From contig CANNEE010000012.1 of NCBI GenBank assembly GCA_947503555.1, forward strand, positions 1 through 64,000: DNA of 64,000 nucleotides, given 5' to 3'. Source of the DNA: an uncultured Shewanella sp. (GTDB lineage: Bacteria; Pseudomonadota; Gammaproteobacteria; Enterobacterales; Shewanellaceae). A program made the translations under genes and the position numbers. Below, piece after piece: positions 45,795 to 55,306 of this stretch. Positions within the stretch are counted from its first letter, which is position 1. Each line of letters begins with the position of its first letter. Under the pieces are notes generated by a model. It ran no database searches. It was not told where the DNA came from and saw only the letters and a program-made list of their open reading frames with translations.

Positions 45795-47477
45795 CTATTT
45801 CTCATCTGGGTACCAGCGATCCAATAACTTTTTCGAGCGCTGTAACTCCTTTTTCCAGGTATCATTACCTACCACGACAGGCTTGAGCAAAATCACCAGC
45901 TCTGTTTTGCGAATAGATTGACTGCGATTAGTAAAGGCCTCGCCCACAAAGGGAATATCGCCTAATAATGGCACCTTAGAAACCTGCTCTTGGCTGTCAC
46001 TCTTCATTAAGCCACCAATCACAACGACATCGCCTGAAGCCGCTTTAATCACAGTATCGGACTCTCGAATATCACTCTGAGCTAAAGGAAGCTCTAAAGT
46101 TGAGCCACCCACTATCACCTTTTTGGTCTGCTCTTTAATGGTATTTACAGAAGGATGTACGTGTAGCAACACATTGCCATCGGCATCAATTTGCGGCGTG
46201 ACATCTAACGCTATGCCTGAGAAGAAAGGCGTTAGCTCTACTTGAGGCGTCGTCACTGGATTATTACCTGCGACTGTCGTACTTGAAACTTCAGTAACAA
46301 AGTATTCATCGGTGCCAACTTTAATAACCGCCTTTTGATTGTTAGAAGCTGTCACCCTTGGGCTGGAAAGTACATCCACATCGCCTTGGGTATCAAGCAG
46401 ATTAACAACGGTTGAGAAGTCTCCAGCTCTCACTACACCTATACTGGTTGTTCCGCCAATTGCTGTCGTAACCGCATTACCAAAGCTGCTCGGAGCGCTT
46501 GTTGCAAAGCTAATGTCTGTGCTACCTGTATGGCCTAGGACTTGCCAGTTGATTCCTTGCTGATACCCATCGGAAAGGGTCACTTCCAATACTTTGGCTT
46601 CAAGAATAACCTGACGCTGAAGATGCTCTTCCGCCGTTTGCAGAAAATGACGGATCTGGCGTAGTTCATTAGGGTAAGCACGAACAGTAATCAAGCCAGC
46701 CTGTGACGAGACCACGACCTGGCGTCCACCCGAGGTACTACCAACAATAGACTCTAAGGTTGTTTGTAACTCTCGCCAAAAATCAGATTTTGTTCTCGAC
46801 GCGATAAACGTGCCGTTACTTGAGTTGGCATCGTCACCGTTAGCATTGTTGCTATTGTTACTGTTATTACTCGAGTTGCTATTGTTTGAGTTATTTGAAT
46901 CCGATCCTGAATCATTATTATTATCTGAGATACGTCCAGAAGTCACAGACGTCATAGACAAACCATGACGTTCCATATCTAGATAATTCAACGCAAAGGT
47001 TTCTGTGCGCATGCCCGATGGGTAAATACGTAATATCTTCCCTTCTCGGCTCACTTCATAGCCATAAATGTCTTCCACGACTTTAATCGCTTCACTCAAG
47101 GTGACCGCTTTTAGGGATAGGGAGATGCTACCGGATACATCTGGGTGTACCGCCACACTAAAAGGCGTCTCTGCAACTAAACTGGGAAAGAAGACCTGCG
47201 CATCGACGTCATTGGCCAAGACATCAAAACGCCTTTCCATTCCTAGCTTACCTGACATGCCTGCAGCCGATAATAGCTCATCGGCTTTCAACTCATTTTG
47301 CACTTCGATGGGCAATACCGCAGGCGGCGGCAAAGGTTTTTCTGCCGATTGTTCAGTCGCGGTCAATTCTTGACTTAAGGCTTCCTTAGCCGCAGAGGGC
47401 TGAGGTCTATCTGTACTTTGGCAGCCAAATAGAAAGCTGGCAACAAGAGGCAATATTATTGGACTTATCTTATTCAT
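45795..47477 (-). CDS. mshL: MSHA secretin MshL
   Basis: A 560-residue PilQ/GspD-family secretin lipoprotein (signal ending FLFGC). N-terminal secretin-specific segments (about 60-165) precede a low-complexity Asn/Ser-rich linker at about 181-225. The secretin core is conserved (VLSSPRVTASNNQKAVIKVG, VVVIGGLMKSD, VPLLGDIPFVGEAF). It forms the outer-membrane ring for the pilus. It overlaps the mshK stop by 1 bp and is followed by mshM. Confidence 0.94.
   Translation of the reverse strand: MNKISPIILPLVASFLFGCQSTDRPQPSAAKEALSQELTATEQSAEKPLPPPAVLPIEVQNELKADELLSAAGMSGKLGMERRFDVLANDVDAQVFFPSLVAETPFSVAVHPDVSGSISLSLKAVTLSEAIKVVEDIYGYEVSREGKILRIYPSGMRTETFALNYLDMERHGLSMTSVTSGRISDNNNDSGSDSNNSNNSNSSNNSNNSNNANGDDANSSNGTFIASRTKSDFWRELQTTLESIVGSTSGGRQVVVSSQAGLITVRAYPNELRQIRHFLQTAEEHLQRQVILEAKVLEVTLSDGYQQGINWQVLGHTGSTDISFATSAPSSFGNAVTTAIGGTTSIGVVRAGDFSTVVNLLDTQGDVDVLSSPRVTASNNQKAVIKVGTDEYFVTEVSSTTVAGNNPVTTPQVELTPFFSGIALDVTPQIDADGNVLLHVHPSVNTIKEQTKKVIVGGSTLELPLAQSDIRESDTVIKAASGDVVVIGGLMKSDSQEQVSKVPLLGDIPFVGEAFTNRSQSIRKTELVILLKPVVVGNDTWKKELQRSKKLLDRWYPDEK
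46820..46928. repeat. Asn/Ser codon tract in mshL
   Basis: A run of AAT/AAC/AGT-type codons encodes about 36 mostly Asn and Ser residues, with short repeated NNSNNS units. The DNA is made of near-repeats such as GTTGCTATTGTT, so it is prone to slippage. It falls between the N-terminal region and the secretin core. Confidence 0.75.
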
Positions 47478-47827
47478 TACTTTTCTACTTCCTCGGTAAT
47501 TGCCTTAAACAAGGTTAACCTGCGACCATCGGACAGAAGTACGCTATCAGCAGCAATATCACTGATTGTTACTCCTTGAATACTGTCGCCTTTTTTCAAA
47601 ATACGTTGATTGATCACGGCACTGGCTTGGCCTGTAGTACGAATAATACTCTTGAGTACTAACCCAGTTTCAACCTCAATCACCTGCTGACGTCCTACAT
47701 TCATGCCTATACTTGGCAGTGTGGGGTCTCTTAACACAGCAGCTGTTGCTTGAGCGCCAATACAGGCACAAGCAATTATTCCGCTAAATAATAAGGTTTT
47801 ATTGTGCAACACTGATAAAGTCCTCAT
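47477..47827 (-). CDS. mshK: MSHA biogenesis protein MshK
   Basis: A 116-residue protein with a signal peptide or anchor (LLFSGIIACACIGAQATAA) and a small beta domain (SVLLSDGRRLTLF). It resembles GspC/PilP-type periplasmic components (ISDIAADSVLL). It probably links the inner-membrane complex to MshL. It starts 29 bp inside mshJ and its stop overlaps the mshL start. Confidence 0.85.
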   Translation of the reverse strand: MRTLSVLHNKTLLFSGIIACACIGAQATAAVLRDPTLPSIGMNVGRQQVIEVETGLVLKSIIRTTGQASAVINQRILKKGDSIQGVTISDIAADSVLLSDGRRLTLFKAITEEVEK

Positions 47828-48449
47828 TAATGCTCAAGGTATAGAGTTCGATTTCAACTTCAGCCAAAGGGTGTTGTGTCACGCGATAATCTATACTTTT
47901 CCAATAAAGCTTATCTGGCATAACTTCGACCGCTTTGATAAATCGCAGCACTGAAAAGTAATCTCCCACAAGCACCAACTTAATGCCGTGGCTATATAGA
48001 TTCATCTTCTCCTGCTCACCCACCTCTAACAATGGCACAGGAGGAATTGAAGCGAACTTCTTCAGTTCTATGCCCTTTATCTTTGCCAGTAATCCAGATA
48101 ACACCCTAGGCATATACTTGGCCGGCACCATATCCACCATTTGATAGTTCAGTTGCTCATCCACCGCAGATATCTGCTCAGCAAGCAGACTAAGCTGTTT
48201 CTGAATATCCTGATTGGGATCTATGGTTAACCTTTGTTGGTATAACTCGACCTGTTGTCGGGAATAACCGTTCTCTTGCACTATCTGTTTCAGCTCTGAC
48301 TTTGCGCGAGTGTACTCAAGTACGCTTGACTCTATGGGCAAATAAGCACACATGCCTATCAATACGAGTAATGCAGTTGCAATCAAGCCTCGTTCACGCT
48401 GACTTAAACTATTAAACTTCTCTTCGAGGGCGGACCATTGCTGTATCAT
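47799..48449 (-). CDS. mshJ: MSHA biogenesis protein MshJ (PilO-like)
   Basis: A 216-residue bitopic protein with one N-terminal helix (GLIATALLVLIGMCAYL), a coiled coil (about 60-90) and a C-terminal ferredoxin-like fold (KLVLVGDYFSVLRFIKAVEV). It matches PilO/GspM in the alignment complex. It overlaps the PilN-like gene upstream by 4 bp and mshK downstream. Confidence 0.87.
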   Translation of the reverse strand: MIQQWSALEEKFNSLSQRERGLIATALLVLIGMCAYLPIESSVLEYTRAKSELKQIVQENGYSRQQVELYQQRLTIDPNQDIQKQLSLLAEQISAVDEQLNYQMVDMVPAKYMPRVLSGLLAKIKGIELKKFASIPPVPLLEVGEQEKMNLYSHGIKLVLVGDYFSVLRFIKAVEVMPDKLYWKSIDYRVTQHPLAEVEIELYTLSINEDFISVAQ

Positions 48450-49069
48450 TGGTTCACCTCCGAACTGTTTGGCTCAGCTTGACTCGAGCTTAAACTAAAA
48501 GCTAAAGGCTCCCCTTCACCTCTATCCATTGTCATGGTGGCAAAAGCTTGTCCTTTAAGACTCTCTGTCGACTTAAGCTTTTCTAACCAAAGAGGAAGAC
48601 TTTCTGGATGCTGGCCATAGCCATGGAAAATATAGGACTGCTCACTTGCCTGAATTCTCTCTAGCCAGATACTAGGATCCGAGACCTTGGCTAATTCTGT
48701 GAGCAATTGCGAGTAACCTCGGCTAGTGAGAGCTTCTCGCTTACTCAGCTCCCCTAAAAGCAGACGTTTTAACTCAAGCTGTTGCTGCTCCAATTTCGCC
48801 CGTTCAACTAGGCTTGGCTCCGGCACTCTGGCATTCAGCTCCTGCTCTAGCTGACTCTTTTGCTCGTCAAGCTGGCGCTTAGTTTCCTTAACTTGAGTAA
48901 GTTGCGCTTGAGCTTGATTTAAAAACCAATAGCTTGTTCCCCAACCACCAAAAGCTACCACTAGCGCGAGGATAGAAAAGAAACTCAAACGCTTAAAAGA
49001 AAGTCGCAGCTTTGGAGGAAGCAGGTTAGCACTGTATAAATTTATGCGTGTTTTAGGGTTATGACTCAT
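48446..49069 (-). CDS. MSHA PilN-like protein (MshI2)
   Basis: A 207-residue bitopic protein with an N-terminal NLYSANLLPP motif, the typical PilN start, one helix (FFSILALVVAFGGWGTSYWF), a coiled coil and a short periplasmic domain. Some genomes call it MshI2 or the second MshI. It pairs with MshJ and binds the MshI (PilM-like) protein. It overlaps mshI by 4 bp. Confidence 0.87.
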   Translation of the reverse strand: MSHNPKTRINLYSANLLPPKLRLSFKRLSFFSILALVVAFGGWGTSYWFLNQAQAQLTQVKETKRQLDEQKSQLEQELNARVPEPSLVERAKLEQQQLELKRLLLGELSKREALTSRGYSQLLTELAKVSDPSIWLERIQASEQSYIFHGYGQHPESLPLWLEKLKSTESLKGQAFATMTMDRGEGEPLAFSLSSSQAEPNSSEVNQ

Positions 49070-49947
49070 GCAGCCTCCCGAGTCATTTCAAGTAACGCTA
49101 ACTGAGCCTTGAGTCCACTAATGGATTCGCACTGAATAATATTAACGGCTTGACCAAAGTTGACAGTCACTAAACTCGCTAGGGCTTCAACTTCGCCTTC
49201 TAGCATTAACTCGATAGACGCCACAGGGGCTTGGCGCAACTGGCTCTCAAAAAAGTCCATTGAGCGTTGAATCTCTAAACTCAAATTATCTGCGCTGCCA
49301 AAACCCAGCTCTTCAGCCGTCGCCGTATTAATCTGACTAAAACCTCGTACTCGCCTTTGCATATAGAGCTGATTTTGTCGCACAACGGTCAGCATTAACT
49401 CTTGATTCGCTTGATGACTGATAATCAACTTGGCTTGGCTATCGTCAGGGAAAAGGTTTGCCATTACCAACTCTTCAATTGAAATGCCAATGACTTCAAA
49501 CCCATATTGCGATGCAGCTAAAACCAGCGCCGACATCATAGAGCGCTCTACGACGACCACATTGACCTTAACAACACTCTCCAATGGTGATTCAAAGTAG
49601 TCGAGATGAATATCTGATACAGGCTGAGTCACCAAGTCTTTGACCGACCAAAGCAAAGCTTGATTCATCTCAGGTTCAGGCACATTCGGCCTATCAGCTA
49701 GCATGATTTGATAAAAGTTTGCGCTAAGACATAACTGTAACTTGGCTGAGCCAAATTGTTTTTGAATGGCTGCAAAACAGTTAGACCAATTAGCCCCTTC
49801 CACGGGAAAAGTCGCCACCTGTTCTTGCCCTTGCTCCTGGCTCGGGCTATATACAGTCACAGACTCTGAGTCGATATAGACTCCTAGTGCCTGTTCATCA
49901 GCTTGCTTTCGCCAAAAAGCTAAACGAGAGAATAAACTCTTACTCAT
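49066..49947 (-). CDS. mshI: MSHA biogenesis protein MshI (PilM-like)
   Basis: A 293-residue cytoplasmic actin-fold protein related to PilM and the N-terminal half of GspL. The segments ALGVYIDSESVTVY and VNVVVVERSMMSALV fit the fold. It connects the alignment complex to the cytoplasmic motor. It is the first gene of the contiguous MSHA assembly operon; 243 bp with no other gene separates it from csrD and should hold its promoter. Confidence 0.88.
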   Translation of the reverse strand: MSKSLFSRLAFWRKQADEQALGVYIDSESVTVYSPSQEQGQEQVATFPVEGANWSNCFAAIQKQFGSAKLQLCLSANFYQIMLADRPNVPEPEMNQALLWSVKDLVTQPVSDIHLDYFESPLESVVKVNVVVVERSMMSALVLAASQYGFEVIGISIEELVMANLFPDDSQAKLIISHQANQELMLTVVRQNQLYMQRRVRGFSQINTATAEELGFGSADNLSLEIQRSMDFFESQLRQAPVASIELMLEGEVEALASLVTVNFGQAVNIIQCESISGLKAQLALLEMTREAA

Positions 49948-50190
49948 ATACTATTGCTAGTTCCCTTACGCTCGGAGATAGCCTAAAAACCTAGATTACA
50001 AGAAAGGCTACAACGGATTTCAATTTCAAAATAATAAATAAAACGCTCGCCCTAACAGTGCATTGTAGCCAGTAATCAGCTAATTTTATAGATAAATGTC
50101 TCTTCTGCCTTAGGATGCTTTAGGGAAAATAGCACCTTTATCAATATCAAGTGACATCTGTCTCAAAAAATAACATTCACATCTTAGTAC

Positions 50191-52101
50191 TTAGCTTTCA
50201 ACTGGCTCACCAAAAACACCACCTTGAGCTGCTGATACACCCAATATTTTAAGGGTTTGCCACTCCTCTAAGACTTCGACACCCTCAGCACATACCTCAA
50301 CTTCGGTTCGATATAAACTCGCAATTAAGCTTCTTACAAATAGCTGATTTTCTGGACGTAAATGTATTTGTCTTACGATAGATCTATGTAATTTTATCTG
50401 ATCAAAGTGAAACTCTTTAATATACTGAGTACTCACCACTTGCAGCCCAACATGATCAACACTCAAGCCAGCCCCCATTTTTCTGATCATATCGAGGGGC
50501 GCTCTTAGCTTCTCTTTATGAGTTACCACATCAACTTCACTCACTTCAAACATTAAACGCGCGGCAAGGTGACGATACTCTAACAACGTTGTTTGCAACC
50601 AACGCACAAACGCTCGACTCGTTAATGAGTCTAAAGACAAATTGATGCAAAACGTCACATGGGCATTTTGTGGCTTAACCAATAAGCCAAACATCACTCT
50701 TTCAATAATTTGCCTTTCTATCTGGGGCATCAAACCACATTTCTTTGCCATAGGAATAAATAGCGTCGCCCGCACTAAATTTCCTGCTTGATCCCTCGCT
50801 CGAGTAAAAATTTCTTGGTGATGCACAAGGTCATCACTATCTATGACCTCCTGAGTAAACGCCACAAAACGTCGGTTGACCAGAGCACTTTCCAAAAAAC
50901 TTCTCCAACGAACTGACCCCTTGGCAAATTCAATATCCACAGCCCCTTTGTCATACATAAACCAATTGCTACTGCCCTGAAGCTGTGCAGCCTTCAATGC
51001 CATATCGGCTTCTTCTAATAACTGGATCTTGTCATCACCTGTCTTAAAATAGGCACCACCTAGATAATAAATGTTGTCGTGACCTGTCTGTGTCTGAATC
51101 GCATGACTCATACAGACCTTAAGTAGGCGGACGGCTAATTGATCGGCTTCTTTTAAGGATATTTGCGGAATGACGATAGCAAATTGATTGTGTGAACGAC
51201 GAGCAAAAATACAACCAGGTTGCGAGCTCAACAAAGCATTAATATCTGAGATATTGGCGTGAATAAGCTCATTCATTTCTTCTTCGCTTAACTCTTGTTG
51301 TAGAAGATCTAAGTCTTCCATTTCCAACAAGTACAGAACACCATGGCCCATCATGCCATCGGCATTGCTCAAAGCATCCAAGCGGTTTTTAAAGAACAAG
51401 CGATTACCGATACGGGTACTCGGATCTAAAAAAGTATTGGAACGAATAAACTTATCGAAGCGAGAACGCTCCTTTTGAGCATCTTTTAGCTCTTCTAGCA
51501 ACCGAGTTAATGCTCGATTGATCAATCTTGGCTTACCGCCCCCGGAAAAGGACAAAGCAAGCTCATGTTTACCCTGTAATATAAGCCGACTGCGTTTTGA
51601 TAACGCCTCTACCCCAGAAAGCTGACGTGCAAACCATAGATATCCATAGCGAACAAAAATCGCGACGGCTAAGACGCCCACTACAAGAATCAATATTTCA
51701 TAGAAATCCACTTGATGGGCTTCAAATGGCTGGGGTAAAGCCAAATACATATCTATCTGCTTATCTTGACCAATCTTACCTTGGTATAAAAGTAAGTTAT
51801 TACTTTGGGACTCACCTTTATATTGATAGAAAGTAGTGCCATTACGAGAAAGCCGTAATTCGGCAGCATCATAGGCAATTAAGAGTGGTGGCAACCAAGA
51901 CTCAAGCTCCCAATTGCTATGATTGGAATCAAAATGAAGCACTAAAACCGACTCGAGTTCGGCGACTTTATGCTGTTGAAACTTATATGTGAGCTGGACA
52001 AAACTCATCAAAGAAGTAAATAGGAAAATAAAGGCCACCGCGACTAGCGACATTAGCCAAAATCCAGTTAATTTCTTCGTTAAGATTCCTGTCAGTTTCA
52101 T
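50191..52101 (-). CDS. csrD: CsrD/MshH, degenerate GGDEF-EAL regulator
   Basis: A 636-residue protein (E. coli CsrD 646). Two membrane helices (about 14-37 and 134-156) flank a periplasmic domain; a HAMP-like stretch, a GGDEF-fold domain and an EAL-fold domain follow. Both catalytic signatures are lost: the GGDEF site reads RRSHNQF and the EAL site HQEIFTRA. So it is not a cyclase or phosphodiesterase. E. coli CsrD promotes RNase E decay of the CsrB/CsrC sRNAs. It precedes the MSHA operon, where it is called MshH in Vibrio. Confidence 0.92.
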   Translation of the reverse strand: MKLTGILTKKLTGFWLMSLVAVAFIFLFTSLMSFVQLTYKFQQHKVAELESVLVLHFDSNHSNWELESWLPPLLIAYDAAELRLSRNGTTFYQYKGESQSNNLLLYQGKIGQDKQIDMYLALPQPFEAHQVDFYEILILVVGVLAVAIFVRYGYLWFARQLSGVEALSKRSRLILQGKHELALSFSGGGKPRLINRALTRLLEELKDAQKERSRFDKFIRSNTFLDPSTRIGNRLFFKNRLDALSNADGMMGHGVLYLLEMEDLDLLQQELSEEEMNELIHANISDINALLSSQPGCIFARRSHNQFAIVIPQISLKEADQLAVRLLKVCMSHAIQTQTGHDNIYYLGGAYFKTGDDKIQLLEEADMALKAAQLQGSSNWFMYDKGAVDIEFAKGSVRWRSFLESALVNRRFVAFTQEVIDSDDLVHHQEIFTRARDQAGNLVRATLFIPMAKKCGLMPQIERQIIERVMFGLLVKPQNAHVTFCINLSLDSLTSRAFVRWLQTTLLEYRHLAARLMFEVSEVDVVTHKEKLRAPLDMIRKMGAGLSVDHVGLQVVSTQYIKEFHFDQIKLHRSIVRQIHLRPENQLFVRSLIASLYRTEVEVCAEGVEVLEEWQTLKILGVSAAQGGVFGEPVES

Positions 52102-52212
52102 TGAAGCCTTTATTATTATTGTTAGCTTGCTGCTGACTTCGATTATTCAGCAGCCCAAGCTAAAAGGCAACAAACTGATAACTTTTATTCTTCTTACTGG
52201 TTAACCAATAAA

Positions 52213-52234
52213 AAAGGGAGCCAAAGCTCCCTTT
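52213..52234 (-). terminator. Terminator of the malic enzyme gene
   Basis: A 9-bp stem AAAGGGAGC/GCTCCCTTT with a CAAA loop is followed on the minus strand by TTTTTATTGG. It stands 21 bp after the malic enzyme stop and upstream of csrD. Confidence 0.88.
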
Positions 52235-52254
52235 CACACTCAATAGCTATCTTG

Positions 52255-53502
52255 TTACAGCATATAGTCTTCAGGTAACTCGCCAATACCCGCAACACCA
52301 GATTCGATAGCCGCTAACGCAACCGCTCTGGCCACCTTAGGGAGCAATCTTGGATCCATAGGCTTAGGTAGCACATAATCTGCACCAAAGCTCATCGCAT
52401 CAACACCTTCATAGGCAGCGATAACAGACTCAGGCACAGGCTCTTTTGCAAGATCCGCGATCGCATGTACAGCAGCAATTTTCATCTCATCATTAATCTG
52501 CGCCGCTCTGACATCCAGAGCACCACGGAAAATGAACGGGAAACACAATACATTGTTAACCTGGTTAGGGTAGTCACTGCGTCCGGTTCCCATAATCAAA
52601 TCTTTACGAGTCTCATGGGCAAGCTCAGGCTTAATTTCAGGATCAGGATTAGAGCATGCAAAGACCACAGGGTTGTCAGCCATTAATGCAATATCTTCGG
52701 CTGAAAGCAGATCTGGGCCAGATAACCCGAGAAAAGCATCTGCGCCTTTAATCACATCCTGTAGGGTGCGCTTATCTGTGTTGTTGGCAAACAGCGCTTT
52801 ATATTCATTGATATCGTCACGACGAGTATGAATAACACCCTTACGATCTAGCATGTAAACATTTTCACGTTGGGCACCACACTTCACCAACATGGTCATA
52901 CAAGCGATTGCCGCAGCACCTGCCCCCATACAAACAAAAGTCGCTTCTTCTAACTTTTTACCTTGGATCTCAAGCGCGTTAATCATGCCTGCTGCTGTCA
53001 CTATCGCAGTACCATGCTGATCATCATGGAATACTGGCACGCTACAACGTTCAATTAATGCCTTTTCAATTTCAAAGCATTCTGGCGCTTTAATATCTTC
53101 GAGATTAATACCACCAAAGGTATCAGCAATCGCTTCAACTGTGTTGACAAACTCATCAACAGTTTTGTGCTTCACTTCGATATCTGTAGCATCAATGTTA
53201 GCAAAATGTTTAAAAAGTAGGGCTTTGCCTTCCATTACTGGCTTAGATGCCAAAGGTCCAAGATTTCCTAAACCTAAAATTGCAGTACCATTTGAGATAA
53301 CTGCGACTGTATTTCCCTTATTAGTATAACGATAAGCATCATCCGGTTGCGTCGCAATTTCACGTACAGGCTCTGCTACACCTGGGCTATAAGCAAGCGC
53401 CAGATCCAAACTTGTCTCAGCAGGCTTAGTTAAACTCACGGCAGTTTTGCCGGGTACGGGAAATTCATGGTAGTCGAGTGCTTGTTGACGTATATCAGCC
53501 AT
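52255..53502 (-). CDS. Malic enzyme, short form
   Basis: A 415-residue malate dehydrogenase (oxaloacetate-decarboxylating). The malic N-terminal domain includes SLTKPAETSLDLALAYSPGVAEP, and the NAD-binding domain has FVCMGAGAAAIACM. It lacks the phosphotransacetylase-like C-terminal domain of E. coli MaeB, so it is the short bacterial form; NAD or NADP preference cannot be told. It decarboxylates malate to pyruvate. The 480 bp upstream has an inverted repeat that could be an operator. Confidence 0.93.
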   Translation of the reverse strand: MADIRQQALDYHEFPVPGKTAVSLTKPAETSLDLALAYSPGVAEPVREIATQPDDAYRYTNKGNTVAVISNGTAILGLGNLGPLASKPVMEGKALLFKHFANIDATDIEVKHKTVDEFVNTVEAIADTFGGINLEDIKAPECFEIEKALIERCSVPVFHDDQHGTAIVTAAGMINALEIQGKKLEEATFVCMGAGAAAIACMTMLVKCGAQRENVYMLDRKGVIHTRRDDINEYKALFANNTDKRTLQDVIKGADAFLGLSGPDLLSAEDIALMADNPVVFACSNPDPEIKPELAHETRKDLIMGTGRSDYPNQVNNVLCFPFIFRGALDVRAAQINDEMKIAAVHAIADLAKEPVPESVIAAYEGVDAMSFGADYVLPKPMDPRLLPKVARAVALAAIESGVAGIGELPEDYML

Positions 53503-53936
53503 TTTTTAGTCCTGAAATGCGATATTTAAATTGGGTGCGGATAGCTATTAGTCAATTGGTAAGACCATTGTTATTATTAATTAAAACCAAGTTGACTAAT
53601 GCTGGCTACCATACTCTCATCTAACCCGTTTTTAAACCTACTCTTTGAATTTTTCCAGTTTTACAAAGGATCTCAATTCAAAGCCAAGTTTTCCAATGTT
53701 ATCTATGACAGATACAAGCAGATTTTTTACTGTTATATGTAAATTTATTTCGAGTTTATGGAGCAAATTCGGCTTATCAGGCCCTGCGTCTGTCATTTGA
53801 TGTAATTTTGTAACCTTCAGCAGCTTAGATTCAGCTCTAATACTGATTATTACTATACATATATCAAATGAGAATAAATGAGTCGTCAGACCAGCTAAAC
53901 AGAAGAGTGTAATAAGAAAATTTTATTGTAGATGTA
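53503..53936. other. Intergenic region upstream of malic enzyme
   Basis: No convincing gene is seen. Near the malic enzyme start an inverted repeat, TTAGTCAATTGG (53548-53559) and CCAAGTTGACTAA (53587-53599), has arms matching except for one extra base. The rest is A/T rich. The malic enzyme promoter and possibly a regulator site are expected here. Confidence 0.45.
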
Positions 53937-53963
53937 AAAAAGGCGTCATATAGACGCCTTTTT
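53937..53963 (-). terminator. Terminator of rpmE
   Basis: An 11-bp perfect stem AAAAAGGCGTC/GACGCCTTTTT has an ATATA loop. It ends 21 bp downstream of the rpmE stop on the minus strand, with a T-tract built into the stem. Confidence 0.9.
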
Positions 53964-53983
53964 CGAATTCATTGCAATCGCAA

Positions 53984-54196
53984 TTACTTCTTACCAAGAG
54001 CACCGAAACGCTTGTTGAACTTGTCGATACGACCACCGGTATCAACAACTTTCTGAGTACCAGTGTAGAATGGGTGACACTTACCACATACGTCTAAGTG
54101 CAGGTCTTTACCTACAGTAGAGTTTACTTTGATAGTGTTACCACAAGTACAAGTTGCAGTGATTTCAGCGTATTCAGGATGGATACCTGGTTTCAT
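53984..54196 (-). CDS. rpmE: Ribosomal protein L31
   Basis: A 70-residue L31 of the zinc-containing type: Cys in CTCG and CGKC (positions about 16, 18, 37, 40). This form is used under zinc sufficiency and replaced by a cysteine-less paralogue when zinc is low. It stands alone between the malic enzyme and the fimV-like gene with its own terminator. A GGTAATCCT ribosome region precedes the ATG. Confidence 0.96.
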   Translation of the reverse strand: MKPGIHPEYAEITATCTCGNTIKVNSTVGKDLHLDVCGKCHPFYTGTQKVVDTGGRIDKFNKRFGALGKK

Positions 54197-54356
54197 AAGG
54201 ATTACCTCAAGTTAAGGCCATGTCGCTCTCCCAACCCGAAGTCAGGCACCACATGATATTAATTACATAGTGTTCAAGGCGCGAAATAGTACAGTATTCG
54301 CCCATTAGACACAAGGCTATTTTAGCCCACAAATGAAATAGTGTAAGTGAGGCGCA

Positions 54357-55196
54357 CTAAAGCAAAGTATCGAATCTCTGTTTAGCCTGTTTGCTGCTTT
54401 TATTAGCTTCAATTGCCGCATCTGTTGGGCAAGCAAGCTTAACATCCGCCCGCAAACTGCTGATCTTACCTTTATTAAATGCCTTAGGGTTTGCATCATA
54501 AATTGCCATGATCGCACTGTAAGGATTAACCTGCCACTCTTGTCCATAGCGAGTCGCAATTCGCCATAGGGTTTCTGTTTTTGAATAGGCTAGATAACAA
54601 TCAGATTTACGCATCACAAGCTTAGGGCTAGCTTCTACCTGAGTTGATATAGTTTCCTCAGCCACAGCTGTTTTCTCCGCAATGCTAGCAGCCTTAGCTT
54701 TAGGCTCATGACTCGGTTTTGCAACAGACTTATTAACCACTTGGCGCTGAAGCTTATTATGATAGGCCTGTTTCGCCTTAGAGGACTTGCCAGTTTTGGC
54801 TAAACGCTCTTGAATGGCACGTATTTTAGCCTTGCTAGGCGCCACATCAATTCCGTCAGCAAATACGGGTAAACGCTCAATCTCATGCCAGCGATCGATA
54901 CGATACTCACTAACCACTAACTCAGCATCACTATCAAAGACATTATCGACGCCAGTTAATAGCAGCATAAATTTATTCAAACTTACCGCCATTAACTTCT
55001 CTTCTTGTCCCTGCTGGGACAACACAAAAGCGAGACGAGACAGATCTCGCTTATCTGTCACTAAATTCACTCTCATACTGGGATGCTCACCCAGCTCAAA
55101 CGCACGCAAGTTGATGCTGACATGGGAGACTTTAGCCTGTACCGTCCAGCTAGCCAATAGGATTAAAGAGCCAATCAATGCCAAAGGTTTCATCAT
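54357..55196 (-). CDS. FimV/LysM-like periplasmic protein
   Basis: A 279-residue protein with a signal peptide (LIGSLILLASWTVQA). Residues about 20-115 are a FimV-type N-terminal beta domain; residues about 215-260 carry the LysM-like motif ETLWRIATRYG and NPYSAIMAIYDANPKAF, which is the hallmark of the FimV N-terminal family. An Ala/Lys-rich linker lies between. FimV proteins bind peptidoglycan and organise polar or pilus machinery. Its role here is inferred. It is divergent from priA by 110 bp. Confidence 0.8.
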   Translation of the reverse strand: MMKPLALIGSLILLASWTVQAKVSHVSINLRAFELGEHPSMRVNLVTDKRDLSRLAFVLSQQGQEEKLMAVSLNKFMLLLTGVDNVFDSDAELVVSEYRIDRWHEIERLPVFADGIDVAPSKAKIRAIQERLAKTGKSSKAKQAYHNKLQRQVVNKSVAKPSHEPKAKAASIAEKTAVAEETISTQVEASPKLVMRKSDCYLAYSKTETLWRIATRYGQEWQVNPYSAIMAIYDANPKAFNKGKISSLRADVKLACPTDAAIEANKSSKQAKQRFDTLL

Positions 55197-55306
55197 AATC
55201 TTCTACTTAAATCATACTTATACTAACGATAAGGCTAGCCCTGATATCCCATGCTGGGTAAACTTCTCCCATAACACACTCAATCATAAATAAGATATCA
55301 GCTCAT

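Noticed and set aside
54814-55293. 159-codon plus-strand frame
   Set aside because: It is antisense to the fimV-like gene, which has a clear signal peptide and domain structure.
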